This document shows positions 45,201-58,099 of a DNA stretch of 64,000 nucleotides, piece by piece. A model generated the notes under the pieces. It saw only the letters and a program-made list of their open reading frames with translations. It had not been told where the DNA came from and did no database searches. The DNA is from Atherix ibis. Taxonomy: Eukaryota; Arthropoda; Insecta; Diptera; Athericidae. The DNA lies in NCBI GenBank assembly GCA_958298945.1, contig OY282605.1, positions 41,952,811-42,016,810 on the forward strand, read 5' to 3'. How positions within the stretch are numbered: position 1 is the first letter of the stretch; the number at the start of each line of letters is the position of its first letter. The position numbers and the translations under genes were made by a program.

Positions 45201-47701
45201 TTTTAAGCGACTTTCTATTACTCAAAAACCGCCATGAACTTTTTCGACTAACCTATATTAAGAGAATTTTTTGAGTTAAACTCCAAAATAATGTACAAAA
45301 GGATATGGAAAATGTTTACAAATTTAATTATAAATTCAAAACGACACAAATAGAATTTATTTGAAAGAAAATAGAAAAAAAATATTCCATCAATTTTAAT
45401 TGAGAAAATAGATTTTTAGTAGAGAAATTAATTTTTATTATACCAAACACTCTTCTGATTAAATCCGGTAAATTTTTTCATAGATAATAACTGATTGGAT
45501 TCAGAAAGGTAGTTTTATTCTCAATACAATGAAGTTATTACCTGAAAATATTTACGAAATACTTTCAGTGTAAAAATTTACTAATCGAATTGTCTCGAGT
45601 CTAATTGGAATTTTATTATTTGTTCAGATTGCAGAACAAAGCACATACAAATTATACTCGAAATTTTAATTTAATAATTTTAACTTTATTTCTATAAGAA
45701 TCTCGAAACTTATCAGGCTGTATATACTCATCGTAACTTCAATAAGAACAAGTTATGTTATATTAAAAAATTCACTCGTAGTTGAACTCTTAAAAATTGC
45801 TAGTAGAAAATTTCTTCGATTATCGAATTATATGCACTCTGCGAATATTGTCTTAATTGTTTAAACAAAAAGTAAAAGTCATAAAAGTTATTTTCTGCTA
45901 AAAAATTAATCAAATCAATTGAAATTATTTCTTTCTAACATGGAATACAATCATAATAAAACTTTCGTTTCGATTCCATACTTTCTGGACATTCAAAAAA
46001 TTGAAAATATCACTAAATAAAATTTCAAATAGAGACCATGGCAAATTTTATGTAAAAATTGCATTTGTAATTTTGCAATTTCAATTCTGAATTTTTACTA
46101 ATTTAAATTTTTTTCAAATAAATTTCGATTGCGTTGTTTGAATGGGAACAATTTATATATTGTCATTTGGAATATTAAAGTGAAAGTTAAGAAAATTTAC
46201 CACTTTCGCTAAAGATGCAGTTTTTCTTAGTAGGAAATATAATAAATGCATTTTTTGTATAACAATCACCAATAAAATAAAAATTGATGTGAATTTTTTT
46301 CAGAATATGACATTATATAAATTACTTTTGAAAAAATTTAACAAATATTAATAGTATTAGCATAAGCAAAATAATTTTTTTATATATATTAAAAATAAAA
46401 GAGGAACAAATCCAATTAATATGCAATATTGTTTTCTATTTTTACTAAATTTACATATGATATTATTGTTATTTTATATAAAATGCATTTTCATATTTGT
46501 TAAAGAGACGCAAATATGTTTTTCTTTTTGTTTTTAGTTCAATTAAAATTGAAAGTTTTTTGAATTTTTAATCAATGTAAGGAGTAAAATTTCTAACAAA
46601 CTTTAATGAAAATTATGAAAATCAATATCGTTCATATTCATTCATAATTCATAGAAAATTATTAAAAGGTCCCTTGTGTAATCTTTGCCTTTATTAATAA
46701 TGCTATTAAAATGAGACTAATTTAAGCCCAAAAATTAACTTGTACTTCTTTGATTATGGAGAAAAGTTATTTTGGAAATTTTCCGAAAACTTTTGGGTTC
46801 TTCTATGTAAGTGAATAGAAAGTCAGCAAGTCATTAATCAGACTAGAAAATGGGTCGGATGGGTCGAGCGATCATATGGGAGTGACCGTAAATAAGTTCT
46901 ACAGGGATTTTGATGAAAAATCACCCCGAAAATATGTTTATTTAAAGTAAAATTGAAAAGTGAACAGTCTCCAATGGCGATGTTTTCTCCATATTTGATT
47001 TTATGCTACCGCAAAATATTCACTCCAATTTGGAAAATTCCTTAAAATCTCTTACTAACAGAGATTTTATGATACAAGCATAATAATGAATAAGAACAAA
47101 TTGTTAATTTCTTGATGACACAAAATACTTTATAACTTTTGATTTAATGGCAAATTCTTATTATTTAATTAGTGTCCAATTCCTTATAATAATTAACAAT
47201 ATATTGTATTTATTTTGAAAATTATTTATTTGATGTATTATTATTAAGTTAAAATTTGTTTGTGGAAAATATTAATAAATTTTTGTGCGTTTTAGCTTGA
47301 AAAAGGTTTTGAACCAACCCAACTTTGATAATTTTTTGTTGTCGTTAATTTTATATAAAAATTTTTTTTAATTTGGAAAAAATCTATAATTTCAATAAAG
47401 TGATAATAGTTTTTTTGTACATTTTTTTTAATTATATTTTTGCATTTGAATGTTAGTCCTTTTAAAATAGTTATTTTGGACAGCTGTGATTCGGTGGATC
47501 CATTGTGTCTAATTCTCATTGGAGTAGTGAAAGGATAAAAACACAAATTTCCATCAGGTCTACCTGAGTACACCAATTTTAGTTTTTGATCTTGGAAACT
47601 TTGATTAATCCTTTATTTAAATTAGTTTTTGATCTTAGCGATTGACTGAAATTAGGCGATAAATCTGGGCCATTTTCGGTTCCGTTGAGAAGCCGAAGGC
47701 A
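45201..47701. other. 2.5-kb AT-rich region
   Basis: No gene or recognisable element. A 94-residue open frame at 47292-47576 on the minus strand is A/T driven and lacks any recognisable motif. Confidence 0.55.
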
Positions 47702-47703
47702 TA

Positions 47704-48688
47704 CGATGGTCATTCAACAAGTACTTAGCCTCACCGCCCGATGGAACCGCTGTCACAAAAGAAATTTTGCACCATCGTGCATTACATTCTTTTAGTAGCC
47801 TACTGTCAGTAGTTTCAGTCGATTCCCTTCATTAGTTTTGTTTTGAGAGCCTTTGAAAGCGAGCGTGTCGGTCGGTTGCACAAAAATGGAAAAAGAACAA
47901 TATCGTTCGGTGATTAGATTCTTGTTTTTGGAAGGGAAAACGCGCAGCGAAATCAAAGATCGCTTGGATGCTGTGTATGGTGACTCTTCTCCTTCGATGG
48001 TGACCGTCAAGAATTGGTTCAACGAGTTTGTTCGTGGCCGCACGTCGGTTTTTGATGAGCCACGCCCAGGTGCCCCAAAAACGGCTGCTACGGAGGAAAA
48101 CGTTAAAAAAGTCCACGATCTCGTGTTGGCAGACCGTCGATTGAAGGTTCACAAGATAGCTGAGACTGTGGGCATCGCAGTAGGAACGGTGCATCATATT
48201 CTACACGAAGAACTGGGCATGAGAAAGCTGTCGGCGCGATGGGTGCCGCGTTTGCTCACACCGGAAAACAAGCGCAACCGTGAGACCACATCGGCGACGT
48301 GTTTGGCGCTGTTTCAGCGCAATCCAGCGGAGTTCTTGCGTCCAGAGACCAAGGAACTGTCGAAACAGTGGACTTCACCCGGCGAACGTGCTCCGAAGAA
48401 GGCGAAGACTGTTCGATCGGCCGGAAAGGTGATGGCCACCGTTTTCTGGGATTCACAAGGTGTGATCCACATCGATTACCTCGAGAAGGGTAAAACAATC
48501 ACGGGGCGCTACTATGCTGACTTATTGGGCCGATTTGACGTCGAATCGAAGAAAAAGCGGCCCCGCTTTGCGAAGAAAAAAGTGCTGTTTCACCACCCCC
48601 GCCGTCGCCATGGCCAAATTGGTCGAATTGCGCTACGAATTGCTGCCCCATCCACCGTACCCTTCATATTTGGCCCCCTGTGACTACC
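47704..48688 (+). mobile_element. F1 mariner, copy d, 3'-truncated
   Basis: Begins after TA at 47702-47703 with CGATGGTCATTCAACAAGTA. The transposase frame from MEKEQYRSV (47886) stays open for 266 codons. It carries the same 42-bp in-frame deletion as copy c (AEFLR|PETKEL), so the first catalytic Asp is missing. A second deletion removes DNAPAHTS with the second Asp and shifts the frame. Sequence similarity stops at LAPCDY near 48688, so the 3' terminal repeat is lost. Confidence 0.93.
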
Positions 48689-49129
48689 ATAGATATATCC
48701 ATATCTGATGAAGGGTAAAACGATTTAAATTAAACTCTCTACTCAACAAGTATAAATTCACAATAATCAGTTGAGATTTTTATTAGTTATCGATGCTGAA
48801 GAACTGCCTGAGTGAAGTTTGTCTTTCACTGCTTCTTAGTCTTCTAAAAATATTTAATTCCACCAAAAATCTGAAAATTTTTATAAGCCAAAACTACAGA
48901 GTCAACAAGCCTAAAATAAAACTTAATAGCACATCGTTGCTGCAAATTATCCTGTTTTATTTTTCTTAATTCACTCTATAAGGAGGGAGTAACGTACGAG
49001 ATTTTTGGAGGAAAATTCCACTGTGTTTGGCCAGTAGTCCCAGTCTCATTACTTTAATAGTAAGTTAAAACACTTCACTTTAATAAATACCAGGATTTGT
49101 TAAATTAAAAAAAAGTAATTTTTAACAAG
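48689..49129. other. Spacer with trace of the 25.4-kb repeat family
   Basis: Around 48770-48850 the sequence ATGCTGAAGAACTGCCTGAG through CACTGCTTCTTAGTCTTC loosely resembles the duplicated repeat at 25381-26260. No gene. Confidence 0.3.
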
Positions 49130-49790
49130 GGAATGACCATTATTGAATAGGCGGAATTTGAAACTTTTTATAGCGAGATAAAGTCCCATCACCAATAATG
49201 AATAATTCTATTATGAATATAAGTAACGCTTTAGTTATTATCTTAAAATCATTTAAATTATTAACTTTTTTTAAAAAAATTTCCAGCAATTTCAAGTTTT
49301 TCTGAAATTTTTTAACTATGCCGACAGTTTGTACGCATATAAAACTTCATTTTTTTTTTTAAAAAACCGAAATCCAAAAAGATAAATTTAATTTAAAGTA
49401 AATAATAAAATATCATTAATTAAATTAACTAATAAAATATCATATAAATAAGCTTATCCAAAACTGTGAGCGTATTTTTTCAATTAAAAATAAAATACAA
49501 AAAAAAACTACTCGACTTTTTAAATTTAAACGACTTAAGATAAAAAAAATTTTACTTTTTTTCTTATTTTTATTAAAGTTTATCAAATAATTTTCCGAAA
49601 AAAAACAGTTTTTAAAATAAAAACAATATGGCTGAAAAGTTTTCATTACGAATAAGAACATAATTTTTATAGATTGTGTGCAATTTTTTACCTTGCCATT
49701 AAGATACTTGTGAGGGCATGGTTTATGGCGGAGAGTAAAAGTTACGTGAACACATTTGTGTTCGCTCACATTTATTCTCAAAAATGTTCT
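49130..49790 (-). mobile_element. Two scraps of a jockey LINE
   Basis: The minus strand at 49790-49650 reads MRINVSEHKCVHVTFTLRHK followed by CPHKYLNGKV, matching the RVKVNEQKSVHVTFTLCRE block of the copy at 22240. At 49240-49130 the bases ACTTTTTATAGCGAGATA and their flanks match the C-terminal coding region of the copy at 358-1775. About 400 bp of AT-rich DNA lies between. Confidence 0.6.
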
Positions 49791-52119
49791 TAAATTATTG
49801 TTTTGAGTACTCTATTAATTTTATGTTTAATTCTGATAGATTTTCCCTTTTAGGGTTTATTTAAGAATTTATGTTTTTTTTGATTAACTTCAATCACAGT
49901 AAAATTGATTATTTTTCTAAAAATAAATTAAGTAAATGAACATTAAAAAATTTGCAAAAAAAAATATTTTAAGAAAATATTATTCGATTACAGTATTTTC
50001 ATTACTATAGACCAGGTAAAATATTAAAAAAAAAAATCTTTTTTTGCTATTGTAAAATATGACTAGCAAAAATTTTAATAAAAAAGAGTATAAAAAAATT
50101 TATAAAACAAGGTTTAAATTGATAAAATTGTTTTTGCGATCATAAACGGAAAAAATAATAGTAAATGTTAAAAACATACTCGTACAATTAAAATGTTAAC
50201 TAAGAATTACAAAAATTTATGTTTCCCTAAATATCAATCACTCTCTATTTACTCTTGGTAAATTTTGTCCAATTTATAAGGTTCCATCTTAATTCACATA
50301 ATTTAGCAATTAGTCGACATTAAATACAGAAAAAAAATATGAAGAAAACATTTTATAGAACTGAACTGTCATCTGTAAAAAAAATATTTCCTCTACTCGT
50401 ACAATAATTCGTAAAAAAAAGGTGATAAATATCAACAGGTGAAAAATAAAATTCATGGTGTCGGCTTTATTACAATGCTGCCTCGTATCATTTAATAAAA
50501 TGATGTAACAATTGACAAAATTCATTTAAAAAATTACTTGAGAAACTATTTAATAGGGAAATTATGGAAAAAGTTAAAGTCGACATAATTAATTGTGATG
50601 GGCACAACCATAATGGCAACTACCTTAATAAAAGTGAAGAATAGTTAATAATCATCATGTTTCAGTGTCAAGTGTCCGAAGAGATAGAACGAGTGTATTG
50701 GACGAAAACAATGGAAAATATTTTCAATTTTACTGCCTTCATGATGATCTGTATCTTCTCGGATAAGTAAATTTTTCAAATGTATCTTATTAGCATCGTA
50801 ATTTTCTTTTATGACTTTCTAGATGATGTTCCCTCAAAGTTGAAGTTGATTACCGACGAAACGTTTCCGGTACAAATTTTACTCTTTTTTTTTACAAAAT
50901 TGTAATTTTTACTTCATATTTGCATAAAATTGAACATTTGAAAACGTTTTACTTTACCAAACATTGTATAATTATTAGTTATTTATTTTATACACTTTAT
51001 TTTGAATGAAATTTTCCTTTAGTAATTATTTATTAATTTGCATATAATAAGATATTGTCTTCCTTACAATTATTTTCTTTGATGCAGTATGATTTTGATA
51101 GAGAAATTTTGTGGAAAATTTGTTTATAATTTTAAGAGAATTTTTATCTTATAATTTTTTTGCTATTGTTTTATTATTCAAAAATAAATCAGAAAATTTG
51201 TTAAATATTGTTTACAAAAAATATTATTTAAAATTTACACTTTCGACGAATAAGAACTTTAAATTTTTGAAGATAATTAATTGCTCCGGAAATTGAAAGT
51301 GTCAAAATAAAACTATTATTAAATAATTGTCAAGGAAATCTTATATTTGTATTATTTGGTATATTAAATTATTACAAATAATATCAAAATGTTTATAAAA
51401 ATTTTTTTTTATGCAGCAAAGTAAGCCGATTGAAATTTTACATTCTCTTTAGGAAAATATTTGGGAAAAAAATTAATATCATCTTTTAGTTTATAATTTT
51501 TCTACAACATTTGAATAAGGAGATTTTTTACTTTTATAAGTAAAATAAGCTTACAAGAAAATATTTTTCAATCAGAATATTGCTACCAAAATTCTGAATA
51601 ATTGATTGCTGTTGTAAGGTTTTGCCTACTACTGTCTCAGCGGCACAAGAACATTTTCACTTATAATTCATAATCCATTTTATGGTATGGTAGATATGAA
51701 TCTATTTTTGAAATAAATAATTACAGTATAAAAAATTTAATACAAAACAAGCTTAGCGCAAAGATTGCCATTTTTATTTATAAAACAACTAACTACCTAT
51801 TAAAACTTTAAAAAAAAAATCTGCAATGTGGTTTTTCAGAAACTTTTCATCAGCCGTGAACTTTATTTCTAACTCGGTGAACATATATCGATAAGCAAAA
51901 TTATTATATATAAAGCTCAAAAAACTCATACATGACTAAAAAGATAGTTTTTTTTGAAAAAAATGACTTTATGGTGTAAATTTTAGTCTAAACTTGATAT
52001 TGGCCCGTATTTCTTTAAAAAATGAATACTGAGAGACCGTTACCGTCAAGTCTGATCTTAATCTTAACGATTTAAATATAGACTGTATATGATTTTAGTA
52101 GATTTATGCTACAATCTAT
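49791..52119. other. AT-rich region with one weak small-gene candidate
   Basis: Mostly A/T tracts. At 50711 an ATG opens a signal-peptide-like stretch (MENIFNFTAFMMICIFSD) before a possible donor at 50767. Open segments at 50823-50869 and from 51088 could be further exons, but the phases do not join cleanly. I do not call a gene. Confidence 0.3.
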
Positions 52120-52420
52120 ATAAAAGAAGAAATTTTGGAATTACTGCGCGGAAAGTTCCCAGGACACATCATTTCACCATTTGATGATGTCAATTGGCAT
52201 CTAAGATCATGCGATTTGATACTATAAGACTTTTTCTTTTAAAACATTGTAAATAATAGTATTTACACAGATTATCTTTATATTTTAGAGTATTTAGAAA
52301 TCAACATCCATTAATTAACAACTGAATTATAGCCTTAAATGTGCAGAAAAGAACTACAGGACTCGATCACCCTAAAACGATCGAGGCCTGCAAGAAATTT
52401 TTACTTCTAAGTTGTATTAA
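52120..52420 (+). mobile_element. ITm transposase relic (F5-like)
   Basis: The plus strand reads ELLRGKFPGHIISPFDDVNW followed by HLRSCDL, then with stops LEINIH and ITELYP. This is the LREKFGxxIISRxxDVNWPPRSCDLTPLDFFL region of the ITm family seen at 4707 and 12179. Terminal repeats are not visible. Confidence 0.6.
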
Positions 52421-54755
52421 AATTCAAAAGTAGTAAAATTAATTTAAGATGAAATAATTTTTAATCTTGAAAGGATTTTTAAAATATATAATTTCAACTT
52501 ACAATAATATAAATGTGCATGATGAATTGTTGGGATAGACCTCAGCAACTGATCGTATTTGATAGTGATTTTTTTAAAAAAATATTTTTATATTTAGATT
52601 CAGTCCGTTATGAATAGTATTTTTTTTATTCTTGTTAAAAACTTATCACTTAATTAAAAATCTTTTACTTTAATTTTGAATTTTTTTAAGAACTTTTAAC
52701 ATCACTGATTAATTAGAAATTATCACAGAGACAACTGATTGGAAATATTATAAAATATACACTGAGGATCACTTTTATTGCATATTAAATTAGCTTTTCT
52801 GACCTCAAAGTTATTTATTTATAATGGAAAAATATAAATGCATTAAAGGATAAAATATTGTTGCACTTAAAATTTTGTATTTTTTTCTATATTTTTTTTT
52901 TTGCAAAATATGATCTTCACGATCGGACGTCTTTATTCAAACTGAATGGATAACGGAACTTTTGTGTATTTTGTTGACCGCCACAACACCAAAGACTAAA
53001 GAGGTAGGAAATATACCAGATAGTATTTTCAGACGATTTAGGAAAAAGCACCTTTCGTGGATAGACGAAATTCCATCTATACCAAGTAACGTTAACACAT
53101 TGTTTAACATGTTGTGATAGTAGCACTCTAGCCAGTTAGATAGCTGGCAGGCCCACTAGTGATCATCACAACGGATGATTATTCGCCGGAACTTCTCTCT
53201 GCCGCAGACTCACTTCCAGCACGGGGCCAATATTAATTCGAATTCGATTTGTGATGAGATTCCGAGGTGCAAACTCTGATAGAAATATTGTTGATGCTGT
53301 TAAATGATAGAAAAGTAACAGTTTTGTTTGCATGAAAATCACCATAATTGAACTTTGTGGTGATAACTTGTTCGCTAGAAAGTTTATTTCTTTGTGCATG
53401 GGGATATGCTGTTAGAAAATTATGTATTCAATGTTTTGTGTAACTGGATGCCAAGAAAAGTAAATAATAGATAAAAACGTAGGAAAATTCCCGCATTGGT
53501 GAACCTAATGAAATGCCATTCAATAGTATAGTGTAGTGAAAAAAAAGTAAAATTGCATTTTCACGATCGAGCCAAGCCGAGCCGAGGTGGCCATTATCTG
53601 CGAAGTCACCTGTTTGGGGTCTTAATCATATTCCATGGCGTTACTCGGTGGCATCGCACTCTGCCAATCCGTACGTATTCGTATGTTAACGAGTTTCCTT
53701 TCATTTCAACTTTTTCGTTTGTTTACGGTCAACTTGTCTTGTACATGGGACGATTGTACGGTGGATTCCACAGATTCACAGACTGGTTGGTTACTGTTGT
53801 TGATGATACAAAACGCTGTCTTTCATAAAAGCGGTTTAACACTAAAGCTTGGCACTTGAACTTGCAACTTGTTGCTAAGATATTCACTTTCAATAGCTTC
53901 TGTTCGATTCCCCATTATCAACTCATCTTCTTGCATATTTTTCCAAATAATCTTCAGTCCATCTCTAACCCCTTCTTCCAATCAATTTTTTCCTCTTTGA
54001 ATTTTTATTCAAACGCCGTTTCGCATAATAAAAGTTCACATCCTATGGTCTACCAGAACAGTAAATGATTTTACTCGTATTTTTCTCTTTCTCCTAATAT
54101 ACTTAATTGAATTTAACCATAAATCGATACATTAATATACCATTACTTTCAATTTCAATTATTTCTTTTCTATTGATTGATTGGCGGTATTCAATAAGGT
54201 TTTTTTTTTCATATGAAAAATTGAGAAACCCATTCAATTTTCTGTAATTCAAAAGAATTCATTAACAAAAGAAATATCTACAAAAAAATATTAGTAATAT
54301 TGCTTCTGTTAAGAATTGGGTTTTTTTTTGTTGAAAAAAAAAAGCTTTAAATTTTATGTAATATTTCGAAATTATATAATAAAAGATTTTATAATAATTG
54401 ATATTGTATTGTTTGCGTAACTCAAGTTCTAGGAAGTTAAGAAAATGAAAATTACTAAGAAATTGGGTATCTTATTTGCGTCTATACTAACAGGAAGTTA
54501 AGTTAAATAAAAAATATTTTAGAATGCAGATTTTGATAAAATTTTTCTTATTTGATACAATCTGAATACTTTTTTCTCTTAAGAATATTAAATCTTAGCT
54601 TAATTTTCATCTTTATTAGTTATTCGCTTTCTGTTTACATCCTAAACCCAACCTAAACCCATAAAGCTACTCTTATACACTAAACACACGTTTTTGTACA
54701 ATTATTCTTAAAACTAATATTAATTTATTTTTTTATTTTTATTTTTTTTTATTTT
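52421..54755. other. Non-coding region, partly of balanced composition
   Basis: The part at about 52900-54080 is richer in GC and contains overlapping open frames (53553-53828 and 53635-53859) that do not resemble each other or any known protein. I read it as unique non-coding DNA or an untranslated exon. The rest is AT-rich. Confidence 0.4.
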
Positions 54756-57700
54756 ATCCACAACTACAATTTTATTGTAATAAGCAGATTTACATAACAT
54801 TTCAATTTACAATCTTATGCATCATGAAGTGGGAGTAAACACCCATCGGCGTTTCTCCAACTAACGAAAGTTAGATTCCTCTAGAAAATCTCTGGGCCAT
54901 TGTCTCTTAAGTCTCCCATGAGTGCAACGACCGTAAAAGGGGCATCAACAATTTTACGGAGGAGTTTGGATTAAAGGCCTGGACGCGATATTAATTGGAA
55001 CATTTCGTTGAATCCCAAAGTTCAATTTCATATGTCCAAGTAGGTTTTGTAGTTTACTTTTTATTGTTAGTTTCGACCATTTATCCAGTAGTCTAAAAAG
55101 TTGGAGGTAACATCTAGTGGCTTTAGTCCAGGTAAAGTCCCAAATAACATACTTTGTCATATTGTGGAATCATATTGCTATTAAGGTATAAAGGGGTAGG
55201 TTTTTCTTGACAAAGAGTGAACGTAATGTGAGCATTCTTTTTTTTTTTTACCCTCACTCTCCATCTCTTAAACCAGGATTGAAGATTATTGATATGGGAT
55301 TGTAAATTGTTGGAAGATATGTTAGCTTGATAGTGTTAGGATCAGATGGGATGCCATGGTTATAAAAATGGGACCAAGTATACTTCCTTATGGGACACCG
55401 GTTAGAATAGGATATATTCCAGAGGGTTCTGAGTTAATTGCAACTTGGAAAAGACGTTGGAAAATATATGAATTTATGGTAAGCTAGTGTAGTGAAAGTA
55501 GAAAGCTTTGGAGTTCCCAGAGGAGTCCAGGATGCCACATACGATGAAAAGCTTGGGAGATATCTAAAAATACTCTTGGGCAATACTTTTCTCTCTCAAG
55601 AGAGGGTACACTGTGTTCAACAACGCGATCGCATTACTGGTCGGTGGAGTGTTCAGATCAGAAGCCACATTGGTAATCTGGAATACAGTGGTACCTCGGC
55701 ATACGAGTTTAATTCGTTCCGCAACCTTGCTCGTATTTCAAATTACTCGTATCTCAAAGCAAATTTCCCCATTGAAATTAATTGAACTGCCATAAATCCG
55801 TTTCAGCCCTCAAAATGTCATCCCAGTTTTTTTTGTTACGTGTTTTTGAATAAGAAAAAATGTATTTATAAATGACAAATATTGTACAAAAATATAATAA
55901 AAGATAATGTAAAGAAATAAACTAGATTTATAAAGTGTTACTTTCGCTTAATTTTCGTCACTGCTTTTCTCTTCACTGGTCTTTGCCTTTTTCGCCACGC
56001 TTTCCGCACTTTCACCTGTAGGCCGTTAAAAAAAAAACATGTCCAAGGAGATTTGTTTTTTCCTCCCTTTCAGAATGTTCCGGAAATGAGTTAGGCAAGT
56101 GTCATTAAATAGCTCAGATGCACGACCAGTTGCAACTTTTTCTCGGTGTATCTTTTCCACGAACTGTGAAACTCTCTCCCACATTCCCAAGGTCGCCTTT
56201 ACCTCACTTGTAGAAATAACCTCCTGTAGAAATAACCTGGGTGTGCTCCTCGACGAGCTCGTTCACGTCTCTCTCATCCACCTCCAGACCCATGAATTTC
56301 CCCAGAGACACAATCTCGTCCTCTACTGACACACCGGGTTCGAATTCTTCGAAGGTTCTTTCGGCTACAGCTTCAGGCCACAGCTTCTTCCATGCAGAGG
56401 TCAAGGTCCTCGTTGTAACACCCAGCCACGACTGATCAATAATTCTGAGGCAAATCACGATATTAAAGTGGTTCTTCCAGAACTCTCGAAGGGTGAGGTT
56501 TGTGTTCTCCGTCACCTCAAAGCAGCGTCAAAACAGATGCTTGATGTATAGCTTCTTAAAATTAGAAATCACCTGCCGATCTATGGGCTGCAGGGTAGGA
56601 GTGGTGTTGGGTGGTAGGTAGAGAACCTTTATAAACTTGAACTCTTCGAGGATGTCATCTTCGAGGTTCGGTGGATGAGCAAGAGCATTGTCGAGGACGA
56701 GTAAGGCTTGCACGGGTAGGTTGTTTTCCTGTAGATATTTCTTAACAGAAATGTTTACCCACTCCACAAAGAACTGCCTGGTGACCCATGCTTTCGAATT
56801 TGCCGTCCATATAACTTGCAGTTTTTCTTTTAAAATCTTATGTGACTTAAATGCTCTGGGGTTTTCCGAATGGTATACGAGCAGAGGCCTGATCTTGCAG
56901 TCGCCACTCGCATTGGCGCACAGTGCTAAAGTTAATCTATCTTTCATGGGTTTGTGGCCTGGCATCGTCTTCTCCTCAGTCGTTATGTAAGTCCTATTCG
57001 GCATCCTTTTCCAGAAGAGCCCTGTCTCGTCACAGTTGAAGACTTGCTGAGGGATATATCCTTTGGCTTTTATCAGTTCGGAAAATGTTTTAAGGTAATC
57101 CTCAGCTGCCTTGATATCCGAACTTGCTGCCTCACCATGCTTGACGACGGAGTGAATGCCGGTCCTTTTCTTAAAGTTCTCAAACCAGCCCCGGCTGGCT
57201 TTAAACGAGTCTTCGGATGCCTCGCCCGTGGAAGTGTGCGGGGTTTGCTTCAGCAAATCTCCGTAGATCGCTCGTGCCTTCTCGCAAATTATGGTATGCG
57301 TCAAGTTATCTCCTTGAAGCTGCTTCTCTGTCACGCACACCATCAGCAGTTTCTCCATATTTTCATGAAGCGAGGTTCGGAGCTTGGTAATTATTGTAAC
57401 GCCCTTAGCTGGCGTTACACTCTTCATCGACTCCTTCTGTTTAAGCACAGTACATGTCATGGACGTACTACGCTCATACGACCTCGACAAGTCAATAACT
57501 CGCACACCTTGCTCATGTTTTTCTATAATTTCATATTACCGTATGTGTGTGATCGTGGCCGACCCGCAAAGCCGATTGCTCGTATTTCAAATTTTGCTCG
57601 TATTTCCAAGCAAAAAATCGCTCGCTCGACGGCTCGTAACTCAAAAAACTCGTACGTTGGAGCACTCGTATATCAAGGTACCATTGTAATTTGTTCATTA

Positions 57701-58090
57701 ACTGGGATTGGGTAGGGTCGTTTTAATAGGAGGTTTTTACAAAAATTTTGCCAAAGATTGTTTCTTATAGGAAGAAGAAGAATTAACGGGTTTATTTGGT
57801 TTAGGAATTATTTTAATGATAGAAAATTTCAAGGATAAGGGAAAATAGGTTGTGAGCAGGATACAAATGAAAATGTGTATAATTAAAGCTAAAGTTTTTC
57901 GGAAAATTCGCTTCACGATAACATCTGTTATTAGATCATAACCTGGAGCTTTTTTAGTGGGAAACCGCAGAATAGTAGATTTCATTTTCGAGGGCTTCAA
58001 ATTTTTGTGAGGAAGACTCATAGGGACTGGGAACATTAACTCTTCGATGATTCTGTTAGTATTTGTCTTTAAGTTTAATATTAGTTTTAC
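54756..58090 (-). mobile_element. Jockey LINE, 5'-truncated, interrupted by a Tigger
   Basis: On the minus strand the upstream piece (58090-57687) gives FPTKKAPGYDLIT, IIKIIPKPNKP and SYKKQSLAKF. After the Tigger, the downstream piece (55685-54756) continues with FRSEHSTTQ, REKYCPRVFLDISQAF, WHPGLLWEL, LTGVPQGSILGP and then C-terminal traces (WTYEIELWDSTK). It ends in an A-rich tail near 54756 preceded by CTGCTTATTACA, like the other jockey 3' ends. There are many stops and a deletion around the YADD block, so it is an old, dead copy. Confidence 0.87.
55686..57686 (-). mobile_element. Tigger (pogo superfamily) DNA transposon
   Basis: A 2001-bp element bounded by TA (55684-55685 and 57687-57688), with terminal repeats CAGTGGTACCTCGGCATACG and CAATGGTACCTTGATATACG. 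The minus strand is open from 57505 to 56528: MRVIDLSRSYERSTSMTCTV near the helix-turn-helix, SFKASRGWFENFKKRTGIHS (CENP-B-type DNA-binding domain), VFNCDETGLFWKRMP (first catalytic Asp), YHSENPRAFK, LLVLDNALAH (second Asp) and PNTTPTLQPIDRQVISNFK (third Asp). A single in-frame TGA at 56528 is followed by RCFEVTENTNLTLREFWKNH in the same frame down to 56204. The first helix-turn-helix residues are cut by an upstream stop. It is far better preserved than the jockey element it sits in. Confidence 0.95.
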
Positions 58091-58099
58091 TTTTGCTCA

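Noticed and set aside
50711..51161. Possible small secreted-peptide gene (MENIFNFTAFMMICIFSD plus two short segments)
   Set aside because: The exon phases do not join (a stop is created at the first junction), and alternative joins give unrelated tails.
53553..53859. Two overlapping open frames of 74-91 residues in a GC-richer stretch
   Set aside because: No signal, domain or splice support, and the two frames compete for the same bases; kept only as part of a non-coding island.
56954..57715. 253-residue plus-strand open frame
   Set aside because: It lies antisense to the Tigger transposase and has no independent motif; it is a shadow frame.
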